In this document: piece by piece, positions 53,677-63,114 of the stretch | Layout: every line of letters starts with the position of its first letter | Position numbering within the stretch: position 1 is the first letter of the stretch | Assembly: GCA_016234595.1 (NCBI GenBank) | Contig: JACRBG010000007.1 | Location: forward strand, 1-64,000 | Direction of reading: 5' to 3' | DNA length: 64,000 bases | Source of the DNA: Chloroflexota bacterium | GTDB taxonomy: Bacteria; Chloroflexota; Anaerolineae; Aggregatilineales; J027 | The notes under the pieces: generated by a model | What the model saw: only the letters and a program-made list of their open reading frames with translations | What the model was told of the DNA's origin: nothing | Database searches by the model: none | Made by a program: the position numbers and the translations under genes

Positions 53677-54040
53677 TATCTTTCCAACTGTTGCAGGTGC
53701 GTTCAAATTCGGCTTGCCAATAGGATTCATAATCTTCTTCGGCGACGCTGACGACCCCCTTAAAATACCCCGGCCCGGGACGACCATCGGATTTTCGCAC
53801 GACCAACGTTGCCAGATAGCCCCGTCCGGCTTTTTCATCCTCAAGGCTGATGTCGCGCAGCAGACCTGACATGGCATAACTATAGGGGTTCACCTCGGCG
53901 GCCTGAATCATCCCAGCCAATTCACCATAGGTAATGGTTTTGCGCTGGCGGGCATGATCCACAAGGATGTCAAACGCTTCTTGTTTGATCTGATCCCATG
54001 TTTCCAGCAAATAGCCAAATTTGCGCGGTGGTCGTGGCAT
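53672..54040 (-). CDS. Small conserved-looking hypothetical protein
   Basis: 122 residues from ATG 54040 (GGGACC nearby); in-frame sequence upstream is poorly supported. Helical N-terminal half with RKTITYGELAGMI, which looks like a winged-helix or small DNA-binding turn, then a beta-rich GYLATLVVRKSDGRPGPGYF and a Trp/Tyr-rich end (YESYWQAEFERTC). I do not recognise the family. Solitary gene between the UDG terminator and the GNAT gene. Confidence 0.65.
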   Translation of the reverse strand: MPRPPRKFGYLLETWDQIKQEAFDILVDHARQRKTITYGELAGMIQAAEVNPYSYAMSGLLRDISLEDEKAGRGYLATLVVRKSDGRPGPGYFKGVVSVAEEDYESYWQAEFERTCNSWKDK

Positions 54041-54130
54041 GGTCGGTCCCTTTTTGAACTGCTGTGCTATGCAAAATACCCGATTAGCAAGGCGATGGTT
54101 TTGCATTCCCCCGTCGGGCTAAGGTTCAGT

Positions 54131-54598
54131 TTATTCGATGGATTTTTGGAGATACACAATATCTTCGACCCCGGTAGTGAGGCGCAGATTAATGGTGCGG
54201 TTGGGGACAAAACCAACCCGTTCATAGAGGGCGATAGCGCGAGTATTGTTGACCCGTGCGCCAATTTCAAGCGTTTTACTGCCGAGTTGTTGCGCTAGAC
54301 GAGTGAGTTCACCAAGCAGGGCTGTGCCAATACCTAGACCCCGTAGTTCGCCGCTAACGACTAAATCACTGATTTCGGCAACGTGTGACCAAATAGTGAC
54401 CAAGCCAAAAGCACAGGCCCGATTATTGACCACCGCTACCCGCGCCCCCCCTCGATTACGATTTTGGAGGGTGAAAGCTCGCCGGAACATCATTTCCACA
54501 TAAGCGCGATTTTGGTCTGACCAACAGGCTTCATGCAGCCAGCGCACATCGGTTCGTTGAAGTTCGCGGAAAGTGATTTCAGGGGTCATGCGTGGCAA
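54131..54598 (-). CDS. GNAT family acetyltransferase
   Basis: 155 residues. Complete GNAT core: ISDLVVSGELRGLGIGTALLGELTRLAQ with the acetyl-CoA loop RGLGIG, and VNNTRAIALYERVGFV at the end. Start uncertain: TTG 54598 is very close to GGGAG, ATG 54589 is 12 nt from it. Substrate unknown. Separated from rpmF by a terminator. Confidence 0.85.
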   Translation of the reverse strand: MPRMTPEITFRELQRTDVRWLHEACWSDQNRAYVEMMFRRAFTLQNRNRGGARVAVVNNRACAFGLVTIWSHVAEISDLVVSGELRGLGIGTALLGELTRLAQQLGSKTLEIGARVNNTRAIALYERVGFVPNRTINLRLTTGVEDIVYLQKSIE

Positions 54599-54616
54599 AA
54601 TCTCCCTGCATTATAA

Positions 54617-54655
54617 ATGCAGAAAAGCCGTTCTCGCATCGTGTGGGAAACGGCT
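54617..54655 (-). terminator. Terminator after rpmF
   Basis: Stem AGCCGTT/AACGGCT (54626-54632 with 54649-54655), 16-nt loop, followed on the minus strand by TTTCTGC. Ends the asp23-to-rpmF transcript. Confidence 0.7.
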
Positions 54656-54705
54656 ATGCCTGCTGGGTATTGGGTGACGAAACCTGCATTGGCCTATAAC
54701 GAGGA

Positions 54706-54894
54706 CTAAGATTCTTCCTCGATAACAATGACTTCACGGCCTTTATAGGTGCCGCAGTTGGGGCATACGCGGTGGGCCACTTTATATTCATTGCAGTTAT
54801 CGCAACGTACCAGATGCGCCAGCGTCAAAGCGTCGTGTGAACGACGATTTCCGCGCTTGCGACGGGACAATTTACGTTTGGGTAGAGGACCCAT
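54706..54894 (-). CDS. rpmF: Ribosomal protein L32
   Basis: 62 residues. Basic N-terminus PKRKLSRRKRGNRRSHDAL and a zinc ribbon CDNCNEYKVAHRVCPNCGTYKG with all four cysteines. Typical of L32 in Gram-positive and Chloroflexota-type ribosomes. Near the end of the long operon, followed by a terminator. Confidence 0.97.
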   Translation of the reverse strand: MGPLPKRKLSRRKRGNRRSHDALTLAHLVRCDNCNEYKVAHRVCPNCGTYKGREVIVIEEES

Positions 54895-55013
54895 GAGTTC
54901 TTCCGCCTCTGTTTCAATTCCAAAAAGCTAACGATTAACGCTGTAATTTTACCGTCAAACAGCGCACGGCATGATAGCATTAACCGCCGCTAAAAACAAG
55001 GGTATTCGCTGTC

Positions 55014-55610
55014 TTAGTCCGAGCCGCCTGCATCCACCAGTTCCTGCTTCTCCACCTTGACCGCTTTGGGCGTGGGGGGAGCCGGGGGCTGGGCGGGCAT
55101 TACTGGGGGCGGTGGTGGTGCGCTTTGAACCACTTGGGCCTGTGCTGCTGCTTGGGCGCGAATATCCCGGTCTTGGGCAATTTTGGTGACGCCATTTCGT
55201 ACGATCGTCAAAGTGCGCAGCAGATGACTTTCCAATTCTTTAAGTACATCCATAACATACGAATCGGCTTCGTCCCGAATGGCGGCGGCCTCTTGGCGGG
55301 CCTGAATCAGAATGTTCTCGGCGCGATGCTGGGCTGTCTGCACAATGGCATCCCGTTGGACAAGTTCGTCGGATTTTTGACGGGATAAATCCAGCATCCG
55401 AGTCGCTTCTTCATTGGCCTGTGCAATCAGGCGGTCGCGCTGATTGACAACACGGGTCGCTTTTTCGATTTGTTCTGGAATCGAAATACGCATCTGGTCA
55501 ATAATTTCAAGTGCCCGTTCCTCGTCAATGACGGTGAACTTGCTCATGGGCAGATGCCGACCCTCATCAATGAGGTCTTCTAGGCGGTCAACTAAATGTT
55601 GTATATCCAT
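55014..55610 (-). CDS. DivIVA-like coiled-coil protein
   Basis: 198 residues from ATG 55610 (GAGGAGGGG upstream); a longer frame is unsupported. Almost all helical coiled coil (about 20-150, rich in Ala/Glu/Arg), then a Pro-rich linker (PPPPPVMPAQPPAPPTP) and a short charged tail. Similar proteins accompany coaD and rpmF in Chloroflexota and Firmicutes. Possibly involved in cell division or envelope synthesis; not proven. Between rpmF and coaD. Confidence 0.75.
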   Translation of the reverse strand: MDIQHLVDRLEDLIDEGRHLPMSKFTVIDEERALEIIDQMRISIPEQIEKATRVVNQRDRLIAQANEEATRMLDLSRQKSDELVQRDAIVQTAQHRAENILIQARQEAAAIRDEADSYVMDVLKELESHLLRTLTIVRNGVTKIAQDRDIRAQAAAQAQVVQSAPPPPPVMPAQPPAPPTPKAVKVEKQELVDAGGSD

Positions 55611-55677
55611 TAATGCCCCTCCTCGGTCAGGTTCATGTGGTTGACCGGGCAAACGTAAATTTTACCAGTAATTTCAA

Positions 55678-56175
55678 TCACCCTAGTTCAGCATATCGTT
55701 GCCGCAGGGCTTCGGCGACACGGTGTGGCACCATCGAACTGACATCACCACCCAACGAAGCAATTTCACGCACGGTGCTAGAGCTAATATGAATAAATTG
55801 CTCCCCCGTGATGAAATTGACTTGTTCAATATGTGGCGATAGCCGTTGATTTGCCAACGCCATGCGAAATTCAAACTCAAAGTCCGAAAAAACACGTAAC
55901 CCTCGCACAAGGATATGTGCTTCGGCGACTTTTAAATAGTCTACAGTCAATCCGGTGTAAGATGCAACTTTTATGTTAGAGAGTCCTTCCACCGCCTCGC
56001 GTAAAAAGCCCAAACGCTCCTCAACCGTAAACAACATTGGCTTGTTAGGCGGATTTTCGTAGACCGCAACAATGACTTCATCAAATACATGCGCGGCCCG
56101 ACGGGCAATATCAATATGCCCATGATGAACGGGGTTAAACGAACCCGGAAAAACGGCACGGCGGAAACCTGCCAT
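55678..56175 (-). CDS. coaD: Phosphopantetheine adenylyltransferase
   Basis: 165 residues, the usual length. Converts 4'-phosphopantetheine and ATP to dephospho-CoA. Motifs GSFNPVHHGHIDI (HxGH loop, here HHGH), VRGLRVFSDFEFEFRMALAN and ISSSTVREIASLGG are all present. Gap of about 36 bp after recG. Cytosolic. Confidence 0.97.
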   Translation of the reverse strand: MAGFRRAVFPGSFNPVHHGHIDIARRAAHVFDEVIVAVYENPPNKPMLFTVEERLGFLREAVEGLSNIKVASYTGLTVDYLKVAEAHILVRGLRVFSDFEFEFRMALANQRLSPHIEQVNFITGEQFIHISSSTVREIASLGGDVSSMVPHRVAEALRQRYAELG

Positions 56176-56211
56176 AAAATTGACTCCTGAGCGTTAAGAA
56201 GTATGAAAACT

Positions 56212-58920
56212 CTAACTTAAATCGGTTTGGCGTTCTTGCAACAACCGAACGCGCCGCGCCAGCAATTGATGTTCTGGCATTGTTAACAATGGGTCTTCGG
56301 CATAGATGGCCTTGCTTTCTTTCTGGGCCAACTCTACCAACCGCACATCCATGGATTGGTCAAATCGTACAGCCCCATAGCCTGCTTGACGGGTACCTAA
56401 CAAATCCCCCGGCCCGCGTAGTTGCCAATCAAGTTCAGCAAGCTCAAAACCATCGGTTAGGGCCTCAAATTTGCGGAGACGCTCCACTGCTTCGGGATTA
56501 TCGGAATCGCTAATGAGCAAGCAATAGGATTGATATTGCCCACGCCCAACCCGCCCTCGGAATTGGTGTAGTTGTGCCAAGCCAAAACGATTAGCCCCTT
56601 CAATCAAGATAACCGTCGCATTCGGCACATCAATGCCTACTTCGATAACCGAAGTCGAAATCAAGACCTGAATTTCGCCATTCGCTACCGCCGCCATGAC
56701 CTCATCTTTTTCAGCAGGTTTCAAGCGTCCGTGCATCAAGCCACAGCGATAGTGTCGGAAAATGGTGGTGCTCAGTTCCTCAAAGGCCTCGACTGCGGAA
56801 CGCCCTTCATTATCCTCAGCCGCCTCGACCAGCGGATAGATGATAAAGGCTTGGCGGCCTTCTTCCAATTGATGTTTGATAAAGCTATAGGCCCGTTCAC
56901 GTTCGGGGGCAAACAGCAATTTGGTCTCAATCGGCTGGCGACCCGGCGGCATTTCATCCAACACTGTCAAATCAAGGTCGGCATACATCGTTAGGGCCAG
57001 CGTGCGCGGGATTGGCGTGGCAGTCATGACCAAGACATGCGGGTTGACGCCCTTACCACGTAATGCCCCACGTTCATCCACCCCAAAACGATGTTGTTCA
57101 TCAATGATTGCAAGGGCGAGGTCATTGAACTCGATGCCTTGTTGAATGAGGGCGTGGGTTCCAATAACCACTTGAACACTGCCATTGGCTAACCCCTCAT
57201 AAATTTCACGGCGTTGGGGTTCAGGTGTACTGCCTGTCAATAATTGGATATTGACCTTTTCACCACCCGACACCCCCGCAAATAATTTGCGAATGCCTTG
57301 ATAGTGTTGTTCCGCCAGAATACTGGTAGGGGCCATCAGGGCTGATTGTTTACCATTGGCAATCGCCATACCGAGCGCCATCGCTGCCACTACGGTCTTG
57401 CCCGACCCCACATCCCCTTGTAACAAACGATTCATAGGAATGGCTTGGGTCAAATCTTGACGGATGGCCTCAATCGCTTTTTGCTGTGCCCCAGTCAATT
57501 GATAGGGCAGGCCGCTGACAAACGCTTGGGCCCATTCATCTGTGACCGTCAGTGGGATACCGGGGACAGATTGCCAAAGCTGCCGTTTTGCCAAAATCCC
57601 TAGTTGCAGCAGCATCAACTCATCAAAGGCAAGCCGCTCTTGGGCATATTCCAAAAATTCCCATTTCTGGGGCATATGGATTTGACGTAACGCCCACCCA
57701 AGATCAACCATCTCGGTGCGTTCTAGGACGCTTTCAGGCATATAGTCAGGTAGTTTATTTGACCATGTATCCAACACTTCGCGCATCAGCTTGCGTACGA
57801 TTTTGGACGATAGCCCTTGAGTGAGTGGATAGACTGGAACAATCCCACCTTGTTGTAAACTGCGCTGATCCACCAATTCCCATTCGGGGTTGGACATACT
57901 GAGATCACCCCGGAACAGGTCGGTTTTGCCGTACAGGGCAATTTGCATCCCAACCTTGAGCATCCGCTTCAGAAAGGGCTGATTGAAAAAGGTGACATTG
58001 ATTTTGCCGGCTCCATCTTCAACCGACACACTCAGGAAAGGCCGCCCCTCGCGTGATTTTAATTCGGTGACGCGCTGAATCGTGCCAATCGCGGCGGTTT
58101 GTTGATAAGGTTTCAGGTGACTGAGTGGCAGCAGGCGGGTGTAATCGTCATAGCGGCGTGGCATGAAAAACAGCATATCGCCGAGGGTCGCAACGCCAAG
58201 CCGAGCCAATTGTTCGGCGCGTTTATCCCCGACCCCCTTTAAGTTTTGCACACGGTCATTTAAGTGCCCCATGACTTCACGGGCCGCTTCAATCTCGGTA
58301 GATTTGCGCGGTGTGCGACGTGGCTTGGGGGCGCGGGTTTGGCTTTTGCGGTCTAGGATATTGGGCGCGACAAATTCCATCACCTCCAGCGAACTCTTGA
58401 TGATGTCGTCCCTAAATCGGCCTCCACCCGTGTCACCGTCGTCGTCATCGTCATCCCCGTCATCAAATTTGGGTTTAGGGGGAGGACGCTGGGGTTGTCG
58501 GGGTGGTGGGGCTGGTCGAGGCGTAGGGGGTTTAGGTGGTGGACTTGCCGCTGGCTCGATCCTTGCGGCGGGTGCTGTTTTGGCTGGCGGGGGTGTTTCC
58601 GGCGCATTGGGTGCGACCCACTCGGCAGCATAGGCAGGATCAGGTTGTACCCGTCCTGTGATGCGCCCCATCATGTATTTCACCGATTGTTGACGTTTAT
58701 CCCGATCTTCCAGCGTACTATACTCGGTCATCACTTTGCCGAGTTCTTCAATCAGATTATGTTGAACCGGAGTTTTGGCCTGTTGATGGGCCTCCCGCGA
58801 CCAATTGGGGATATACGAGTGTAGGCCGCCAATGACCGCCGTGTTTTTATAGCCGGTATCTTGTTCCAGCCGCAAAATTTTGATCAATGTTTCAAGTGCT
58901 GAAGCCATCTTAAGTTTCAA
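56212..58920 (-). CDS. recG: ATP-dependent DNA helicase RecG with long N-terminal extension
   Basis: About 900 residues against 680-820 usually. The start is TTG 58920 or ATG 58908; neither has an ideal ribosome site. The first about 225 residues include a helical part, then a Pro-rich and acidic linker. The wedge/OB domain (about 225-420) follows, then the helicase core: LLQGDVGSGKTVVAAMALGMA (Walker A), DEQHRFGVDERGAL (DEQH), ATPIPRTLALTMYADLD (motif III), and QLHQFRGRVGRGQYQSYCLL (motif VI). Remodels stalled replication forks and recombination intermediates. Cytosolic. In one operon with degV and coaD. Confidence 0.94.
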   Translation of the reverse strand: MKLKMASALETLIKILRLEQDTGYKNTAVIGGLHSYIPNWSREAHQQAKTPVQHNLIEELGKVMTEYSTLEDRDKRQQSVKYMMGRITGRVQPDPAYAAEWVAPNAPETPPPAKTAPAARIEPAASPPPKPPTPRPAPPPRQPQRPPPKPKFDDGDDDDDDGDTGGGRFRDDIIKSSLEVMEFVAPNILDRKSQTRAPKPRRTPRKSTEIEAAREVMGHLNDRVQNLKGVGDKRAEQLARLGVATLGDMLFFMPRRYDDYTRLLPLSHLKPYQQTAAIGTIQRVTELKSREGRPFLSVSVEDGAGKINVTFFNQPFLKRMLKVGMQIALYGKTDLFRGDLSMSNPEWELVDQRSLQQGGIVPVYPLTQGLSSKIVRKLMREVLDTWSNKLPDYMPESVLERTEMVDLGWALRQIHMPQKWEFLEYAQERLAFDELMLLQLGILAKRQLWQSVPGIPLTVTDEWAQAFVSGLPYQLTGAQQKAIEAIRQDLTQAIPMNRLLQGDVGSGKTVVAAMALGMAIANGKQSALMAPTSILAEQHYQGIRKLFAGVSGGEKVNIQLLTGSTPEPQRREIYEGLANGSVQVVIGTHALIQQGIEFNDLALAIIDEQHRFGVDERGALRGKGVNPHVLVMTATPIPRTLALTMYADLDLTVLDEMPPGRQPIETKLLFAPERERAYSFIKHQLEEGRQAFIIYPLVEAAEDNEGRSAVEAFEELSTTIFRHYRCGLMHGRLKPAEKDEVMAAVANGEIQVLISTSVIEVGIDVPNATVILIEGANRFGLAQLHQFRGRVGRGQYQSYCLLISDSDNPEAVERLRKFEALTDGFELAELDWQLRGPGDLLGTRQAGYGAVRFDQSMDVRLVELAQKESKAIYAEDPLLTMPEHQLLARRVRLLQERQTDLS

Positions 58921-58935
58921 AAGTCTCCATAACCA

Positions 58936-59781
58936 TTACGCTTTGGCCTTAATTAAAGCCAGTCCAACCGCATTGGGGCCAACGTGTGTGCCAATGGCGG
59001 GGGTTACATCCACCATATTGATATAGTCTTTAGGGGCGATATCTTGGACTAAATCCAACAGTTTTTGACCACGCTCTGGGTTAAAAGAATGCAGCACCGT
59101 TAGCCGTTCCAGCGGCGCTTCACGATGGGCAATATCCGCCATCTCTTTGATGGCTTTTTCAAATGTTCGTACCCGTCCAGCCGTGTTGACCTCGCCTTCG
59201 CGCACATCAATAATCGGCTTAATCTGTAGGAGTGCTCCTACGTTAGCTTGTGCCCAACCCACCCGACCACTGCGCCGCAAATATTCGAGGGTATCCAGCA
59301 CCGCATAAAGCCGGACACGCGCGCGCATTTCAGCAATCAGGGCTTTAATATCCTCGACGGACGCCCCTTTTTCGGCGGCTTCGGCGGCAGCAATCGCCAT
59401 CCAACCTTGCGCCATCGTCAAAGTGCCACTATCAATCACCGTGATTTTTTCGGGGGACACCACATTGGCAGCAACAACCATGCCATCATAGATACTGCTG
59501 AGTTTGCTGGCGACGGAAAACGCGATGACGTGATCGGCCTCGGCAAGGCCTTCTTGAAAAATCTTAGCACCCGCGCCGGGGGGTGGGGCTGCCGTCGTGG
59601 GCAGTTCCGTGGCCTGTTGCAGTCGTTCATAAAATTGCTGGCGGGTCAGCGCTACCCCATCATCAGCAAAACTCTGTTGCCCAAAATTGATGAAGTCGGG
59701 CACAATCCGAATATCATGCCGTTTAGCAAGATCAGATGAGATGTCGGCGGCGCTGTCTACAACGATTTTGATTCTGCTCAC
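58936..59781 (-). CDS. degV: DegV-family (FakB-like) fatty-acid-binding protein, copy 1
   Basis: 281 residues. DegV fold with DSAADISSDLAKRHDIRIVPDFINF at the start, TAAPPPGAGAKIFQEGL, and the end DVTPAIGTHVGPNAVGLALIKAKA with its conserved HxGP-type motif. Firmicute FakB proteins present fatty acids to the kinase FakA for phosphorylation and use in phospholipids. Overlaps the upstream copy by 4 bp. With fakA two genes upstream this forms a complete set. Confidence 0.92.
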   Translation of the reverse strand: MSRIKIVVDSAADISSDLAKRHDIRIVPDFINFGQQSFADDGVALTRQQFYERLQQATELPTTAAPPPGAGAKIFQEGLAEADHVIAFSVASKLSSIYDGMVVAANVVSPEKITVIDSGTLTMAQGWMAIAAAEAAEKGASVEDIKALIAEMRARVRLYAVLDTLEYLRRSGRVGWAQANVGALLQIKPIIDVREGEVNTAGRVRTFEKAIKEMADIAHREAPLERLTVLHSFNPERGQKLLDLVQDIAPKDYINMVDVTPAIGTHVGPNAVGLALIKAKA

Positions 59782-60647
59782 GCGATAATATCCTCTTCTT
59801 CACCTTCCAAAATGACCAGCCCGGTGGCGTCGGCCCCCAAAAAGCTGCCAATTGAAGGATCATACAACATGGTGGGGAAATCTTGCCCCTGCAATTCCAA
59901 TGCGAGACGGTCTTGCAACAGGCGAATCGGCTCAGTGAGCGAGGTGGTGTGAGTCAGCAAGGCCATTTGGTCAATACTGGCAAACTCCATCGCAAATTCG
60001 GCCAATTTTTCAATCGCTTGGGCATGTGTCCGCGCTTTTTCCATAATCATCAACTGCCCTTCCTCAATGGTGAGAAATGGCATGATGCCTAACATTGTCC
60101 CAAGAATGGTTTGGGCGGCCCCAATAAGGCCCTGTTCGCGAATCACATTCATTTTTTCGACATAAAAAACGGCATAAATACGCGGGATGGTGCGTCGGAC
60201 AAGCCGTACAATGTCCTCTAAATCATCCGTCTCGCTGGTGATTTGGCCTGTTTTATCTACTAGCATTCCTAAGCCCGCTGAAATGGTCTGCGAATCAACC
60301 ACCTCAATATCACATCGGCCTAAGAGCATTTGGCTGGCGATTTTGGCATTATGGCAGACCTGCCCCAATCGTGCTGATAGATGTAAGGAGATAATTTGGC
60401 TGACATCCCGATTGAGCCGCTTATAAACGTCCAGAAAATCTTCTGGGGTTGGGGGAATCAACTTGGGAATGACATCTTCGCGTTGGATACGCCGCAAAAA
60501 TTCTTCGGCCCCAATATCCACCCCTAGCCGATAGGTGTTTTCACCCATTTGCAGACGCACTGGCACTACCGTTACTTCATAACGCCGGACGATGGTGGGA
60601 TCAATGAAAAGGGCTGAACTGTCGGTGACGATACGTACCTTGTTCAA
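59778..60647 (-). CDS. degV: DegV-family (FakB-like) fatty-acid-binding protein, copy 2
   Basis: 289 residues. DegV fold (VTDSSALFIDPTIVRRYEVTVVPVRLQMG, TPPTPEDFLDVYKRLNRD-like centre). Its C-terminal motif reads DPSIGSFLGADATGLVIL where copy 1 has THVGPNAVGLAL, so the His of the usual HxGP is absent. That may mean another ligand preference or mode. Between fakA and copy 1, overlapping copy 1 by 4 bp. Confidence 0.9.
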   Translation of the reverse strand: MNKVRIVTDSSALFIDPTIVRRYEVTVVPVRLQMGENTYRLGVDIGAEEFLRRIQREDVIPKLIPPTPEDFLDVYKRLNRDVSQIISLHLSARLGQVCHNAKIASQMLLGRCDIEVVDSQTISAGLGMLVDKTGQITSETDDLEDIVRLVRRTIPRIYAVFYVEKMNVIREQGLIGAAQTILGTMLGIMPFLTIEEGQLMIMEKARTHAQAIEKLAEFAMEFASIDQMALLTHTTSLTEPIRLLQDRLALELQGQDFPTMLYDPSIGSFLGADATGLVILEGEEEDIIA

Positions 60648-60671
60648 GGTTGTTTTTTCCTGAGAGTGCCG

Positions 60672-62366
60672 CTATTCAACACTGAATATTACCTGATAAT
60701 GCGGCTGGCCCCCATAGACAGTTTCAAATTCCAAATTGGGGTAGTCTTCGGCGAGGGCATCCGTCAAAATTTGAATTTCACTTTCGTGTAGCGAGTCTCC
60801 ATAATAGAGCGTCACTAGTTCCATGTCATCCAAGTCGTCAATCGCAGCCAGTAATCCACGCACTGCTTCATCCACTGAACTGCCAGAGAATTTAAGTTTG
60901 CCATTCAACAGGCCAATAATTTGGCCCTCTTTGACCTTCACACCGTCCAATTCAACCGTGCGGGTAGCCGTGGTCACTTCGCCCGTAAACACATTGTCTT
61001 TGGCCTTAGACATCGCCGCCGCAATATCGCTTAAATCGCCATCGGGCTGATAGGGCAGCATGGCGCTGACCCCTTCTGTAAATGAGCGGGTTGGTACGAC
61101 GATACAGTGTTTATTCGTCACGAGTTTGGCCGCTTGTTCAGCCGCGAGGATAATATTTTTATTGTTGGGCAGGATGATGATTTTATCGGTGTTAATTTTT
61201 TGGATGGCCTTGAGGATTTCTTCGGTACTCGGGTTGTTGGTCTGTCCACCATTAATTAATCCAGCGACACCCAGTTGTTGGAATACCCCTGCCAATCCAT
61301 CGCCAGCGATGACGGCAACCACCCCAATTTGACCCGGTTCAACTTCGACCAGTTCCAATTCTTCAACGTTAAAAGGCTTGTCTTGTTTGGTGTGTTTTTT
61401 GAGATATTCCTCGTATTGCACCTGCATATTTTCGACGACTACATCCAGCAAAATGCCCAGATTAGCGCCATAATGCAAGGGGTGGCCGGGGTTATGCACA
61501 TGCACATGGACTTTGACCGCCGTATCGTTGCCAACAACGACGACGGAGTCTCCCATGCTTTCCATCACGGACTTCACCACATCCGGATTTAGGCCTTCGC
61601 CTTTAATCACAAACTGCACATCGTAGCCATACCCCAGTTCACCGGGGTCAAGCACTTCGGCCAGATCATGTTGTTCTTCCTGATCCAGTTCGGCATCGGT
61701 GGGAATAGCTTGGCCTTCAATCGAGACGGTTTGGCCTTTCAATTGGCGCAGCATCCCTTCTAGGATATAAACCAACCCCGTCCCACCCGAATCCACCACA
61801 CCTGCTTCTTTCAATTTGGGCAACAGATTGGGGGTATTGGCTACCGACTCCCAACCGCGTGCCACCATTTTTTCCAGCAGTTGATGTAAATTGGGGGTAG
61901 TGTCGACTTGGGCTTCGGCTTCTTCGGTCATTTCTCTGGCGACAGTCAAGATGGTGCCCTCGACCGGACGTTGGACGCCGCGATAGGCCATGTCGGTTGC
62001 TACCCGTAAGGCTGTAACCATTTGCGCCGCATCAAAGGCTTTGGTATCCCCCAACGATTGGGCAAAACCTTTCCATAATTGCGACATGATTGTCCCCGAA
62101 TTCCCGCGCGACCCCATCATCGCCCCGTAGGCAATTTTTTGGGCGACCTTGCCAGCATCATCAGAGGTTTCATTGGCGACTTCATTACACGCATTACGCA
62201 TGGTCAAAAGCATATTGGTGCCAGTGTCACCGTCGGGAACGGGGAAAACATTGAGTTCGTTGACATGACGGTAATGGCTTTCCAGCCAGTGCAACCCAGC
62301 ATTTGCCAATGTTTTGAGGTGGCGACCATCACACGTCAGATGAATTTGCTCTGTTTGTTCAGTCAT
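60672..62366 (-). CDS. fakA: DAK2-domain fatty acid kinase FakA-like
   Basis: 564 residues. N-terminal kinase (DhaL/DAK2) domain (about 1-200) with NVFPVPDGDTGTNMLLTMRNA and GSRGNSGTIMSQLWKGFAQ as ATP/Mg motifs, a middle domain and a C-terminal DegV-like/FAK domain (about 330-564) with VVAVIAGDGLAGVFQQLG and DKIIILPNNKNI. Phosphorylates fatty acids bound to FakB. Follows asp23 by 17 bp and precedes the two degV copies. Confidence 0.93.
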   Translation of the reverse strand: MTEQTEQIHLTCDGRHLKTLANAGLHWLESHYRHVNELNVFPVPDGDTGTNMLLTMRNACNEVANETSDDAGKVAQKIAYGAMMGSRGNSGTIMSQLWKGFAQSLGDTKAFDAAQMVTALRVATDMAYRGVQRPVEGTILTVAREMTEEAEAQVDTTPNLHQLLEKMVARGWESVANTPNLLPKLKEAGVVDSGGTGLVYILEGMLRQLKGQTVSIEGQAIPTDAELDQEEQHDLAEVLDPGELGYGYDVQFVIKGEGLNPDVVKSVMESMGDSVVVVGNDTAVKVHVHVHNPGHPLHYGANLGILLDVVVENMQVQYEEYLKKHTKQDKPFNVEELELVEVEPGQIGVVAVIAGDGLAGVFQQLGVAGLINGGQTNNPSTEEILKAIQKINTDKIIILPNNKNIILAAEQAAKLVTNKHCIVVPTRSFTEGVSAMLPYQPDGDLSDIAAAMSKAKDNVFTGEVTTATRTVELDGVKVKEGQIIGLLNGKLKFSGSSVDEAVRGLLAAIDDLDDMELVTLYYGDSLHESEIQILTDALAEDYPNLEFETVYGGQPHYQVIFSVE

Positions 62367-62383
62367 AACACTTCCGATAAATC

Positions 62384-62758
62384 CTACGATGATTTGCTGG
62401 CCTTCGGTTGTTGGCTAAGACGAAGACCCTGCACATGGACATTAACGCTTTTTACAGGCATGGTCGTGTTTTGTTCAATCACATAACGTACGCTGTTGAT
62501 AATGCTGGTCGAAACACTGGCAATCCGAATGCCATGCTCCAACACCACATAAATATCAATAGCGATTTCGTTATCTTCAATTTGGATGACCACGCCTCGA
62601 TGTGGATCACGAGTCAATGTGGCAGCGACACCCGAAGTACGGTTCGGGGTTGCCATACTCACCACTCCATAGGTCTGCGTGACCGTATGGCTCACCAAGC
62701 TGGCAATAGCCGCTGGCGAAATTTCAATTATTCCATGAACATTCTCTTTTGTCGTCAT
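62384..62758 (-). CDS. asp23: Asp23/Gls24 family envelope-stress protein
   Basis: 124 residues from ATG 62758 (AGGAAAG upstream); a longer frame is a translation of the divergent rpmB region and is unsupported. Small alpha/beta protein with HGIIEISPAAIASLVSHTVTQTYGVVSM and VIQIEDNEIAIDIYVVLEHGIRIASVS, all Asp23 marks. Often heads the fakA operon. Likely membrane-peripheral, linked to envelope or alkaline stress in relatives. Confidence 0.93.
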   Translation of the reverse strand: MTTKENVHGIIEISPAAIASLVSHTVTQTYGVVSMATPNRTSGVAATLTRDPHRGVVIQIEDNEIAIDIYVVLEHGIRIASVSTSIINSVRYVIEQNTTMPVKSVNVHVQGLRLSQQPKASKSS

Positions 62759-62790
62759 GCAGTTTTCTTTCCTGCCTCTGGTGGCTACCC

Positions 62791-62819
62791 TTGCAGTTAG
62801 GCGGGCATTGTGGTATGGT
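62791..62819 (+). promoter_or_regulatory. Promoter for rpmB
   Basis: TTGCAG (62791-62796), 17-nt spacer, TATGGT (62814-62819) in the 114-bp divergent gap. Leader of about 45-50 nt to the ATG at 62873. Confidence 0.6.
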
Positions 62820-62872
62820 ATTGCCCCGATTTCCAGCGATGAATCAACAAGTTTAGCAGACGGGACACTCTC

Positions 62873-63085
62873 ATGGCGAAATGTGAATACTGCGGCAAAC
62901 ATACGCAGTTTGGTCAGAATAATCCTTTTTCGCAAAAGAAAACAAAACGCACCTTTAAACCCAACCTCCAAAAAGTTCAGGTTGTGGAAGAGGGCCGCGT
63001 AATTTCGCGTACACTCTGCACCAAATGCGTCAAAAACATCGGGAAACACCGCGCCCGACCAGTAGCGAAAAAAGCAACCGCCTAG
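62873..63085 (+). CDS. rpmB: Ribosomal protein L28
   Basis: 70 residues. MAKCEYCGKHTQFGQNN at the start, QKKTKRTFKPNLQKV in the middle and TLCTKCVK near the end: four Cys form a zinc ribbon (CxxC twice). The leader holds no long structure I recognise. Ends 30 bp before a terminator shared with convergent rpe. Confidence 0.96.
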   Translation: MAKCEYCGKHTQFGQNNPFSQKKTKRTFKPNLQKVQVVEEGRVISRTLCTKCVKNIGKHRARPVAKKATA

Positions 63086-63114
63086 TTCAGGTTGTTTAAA
63101 CCTCGATACTCCGG

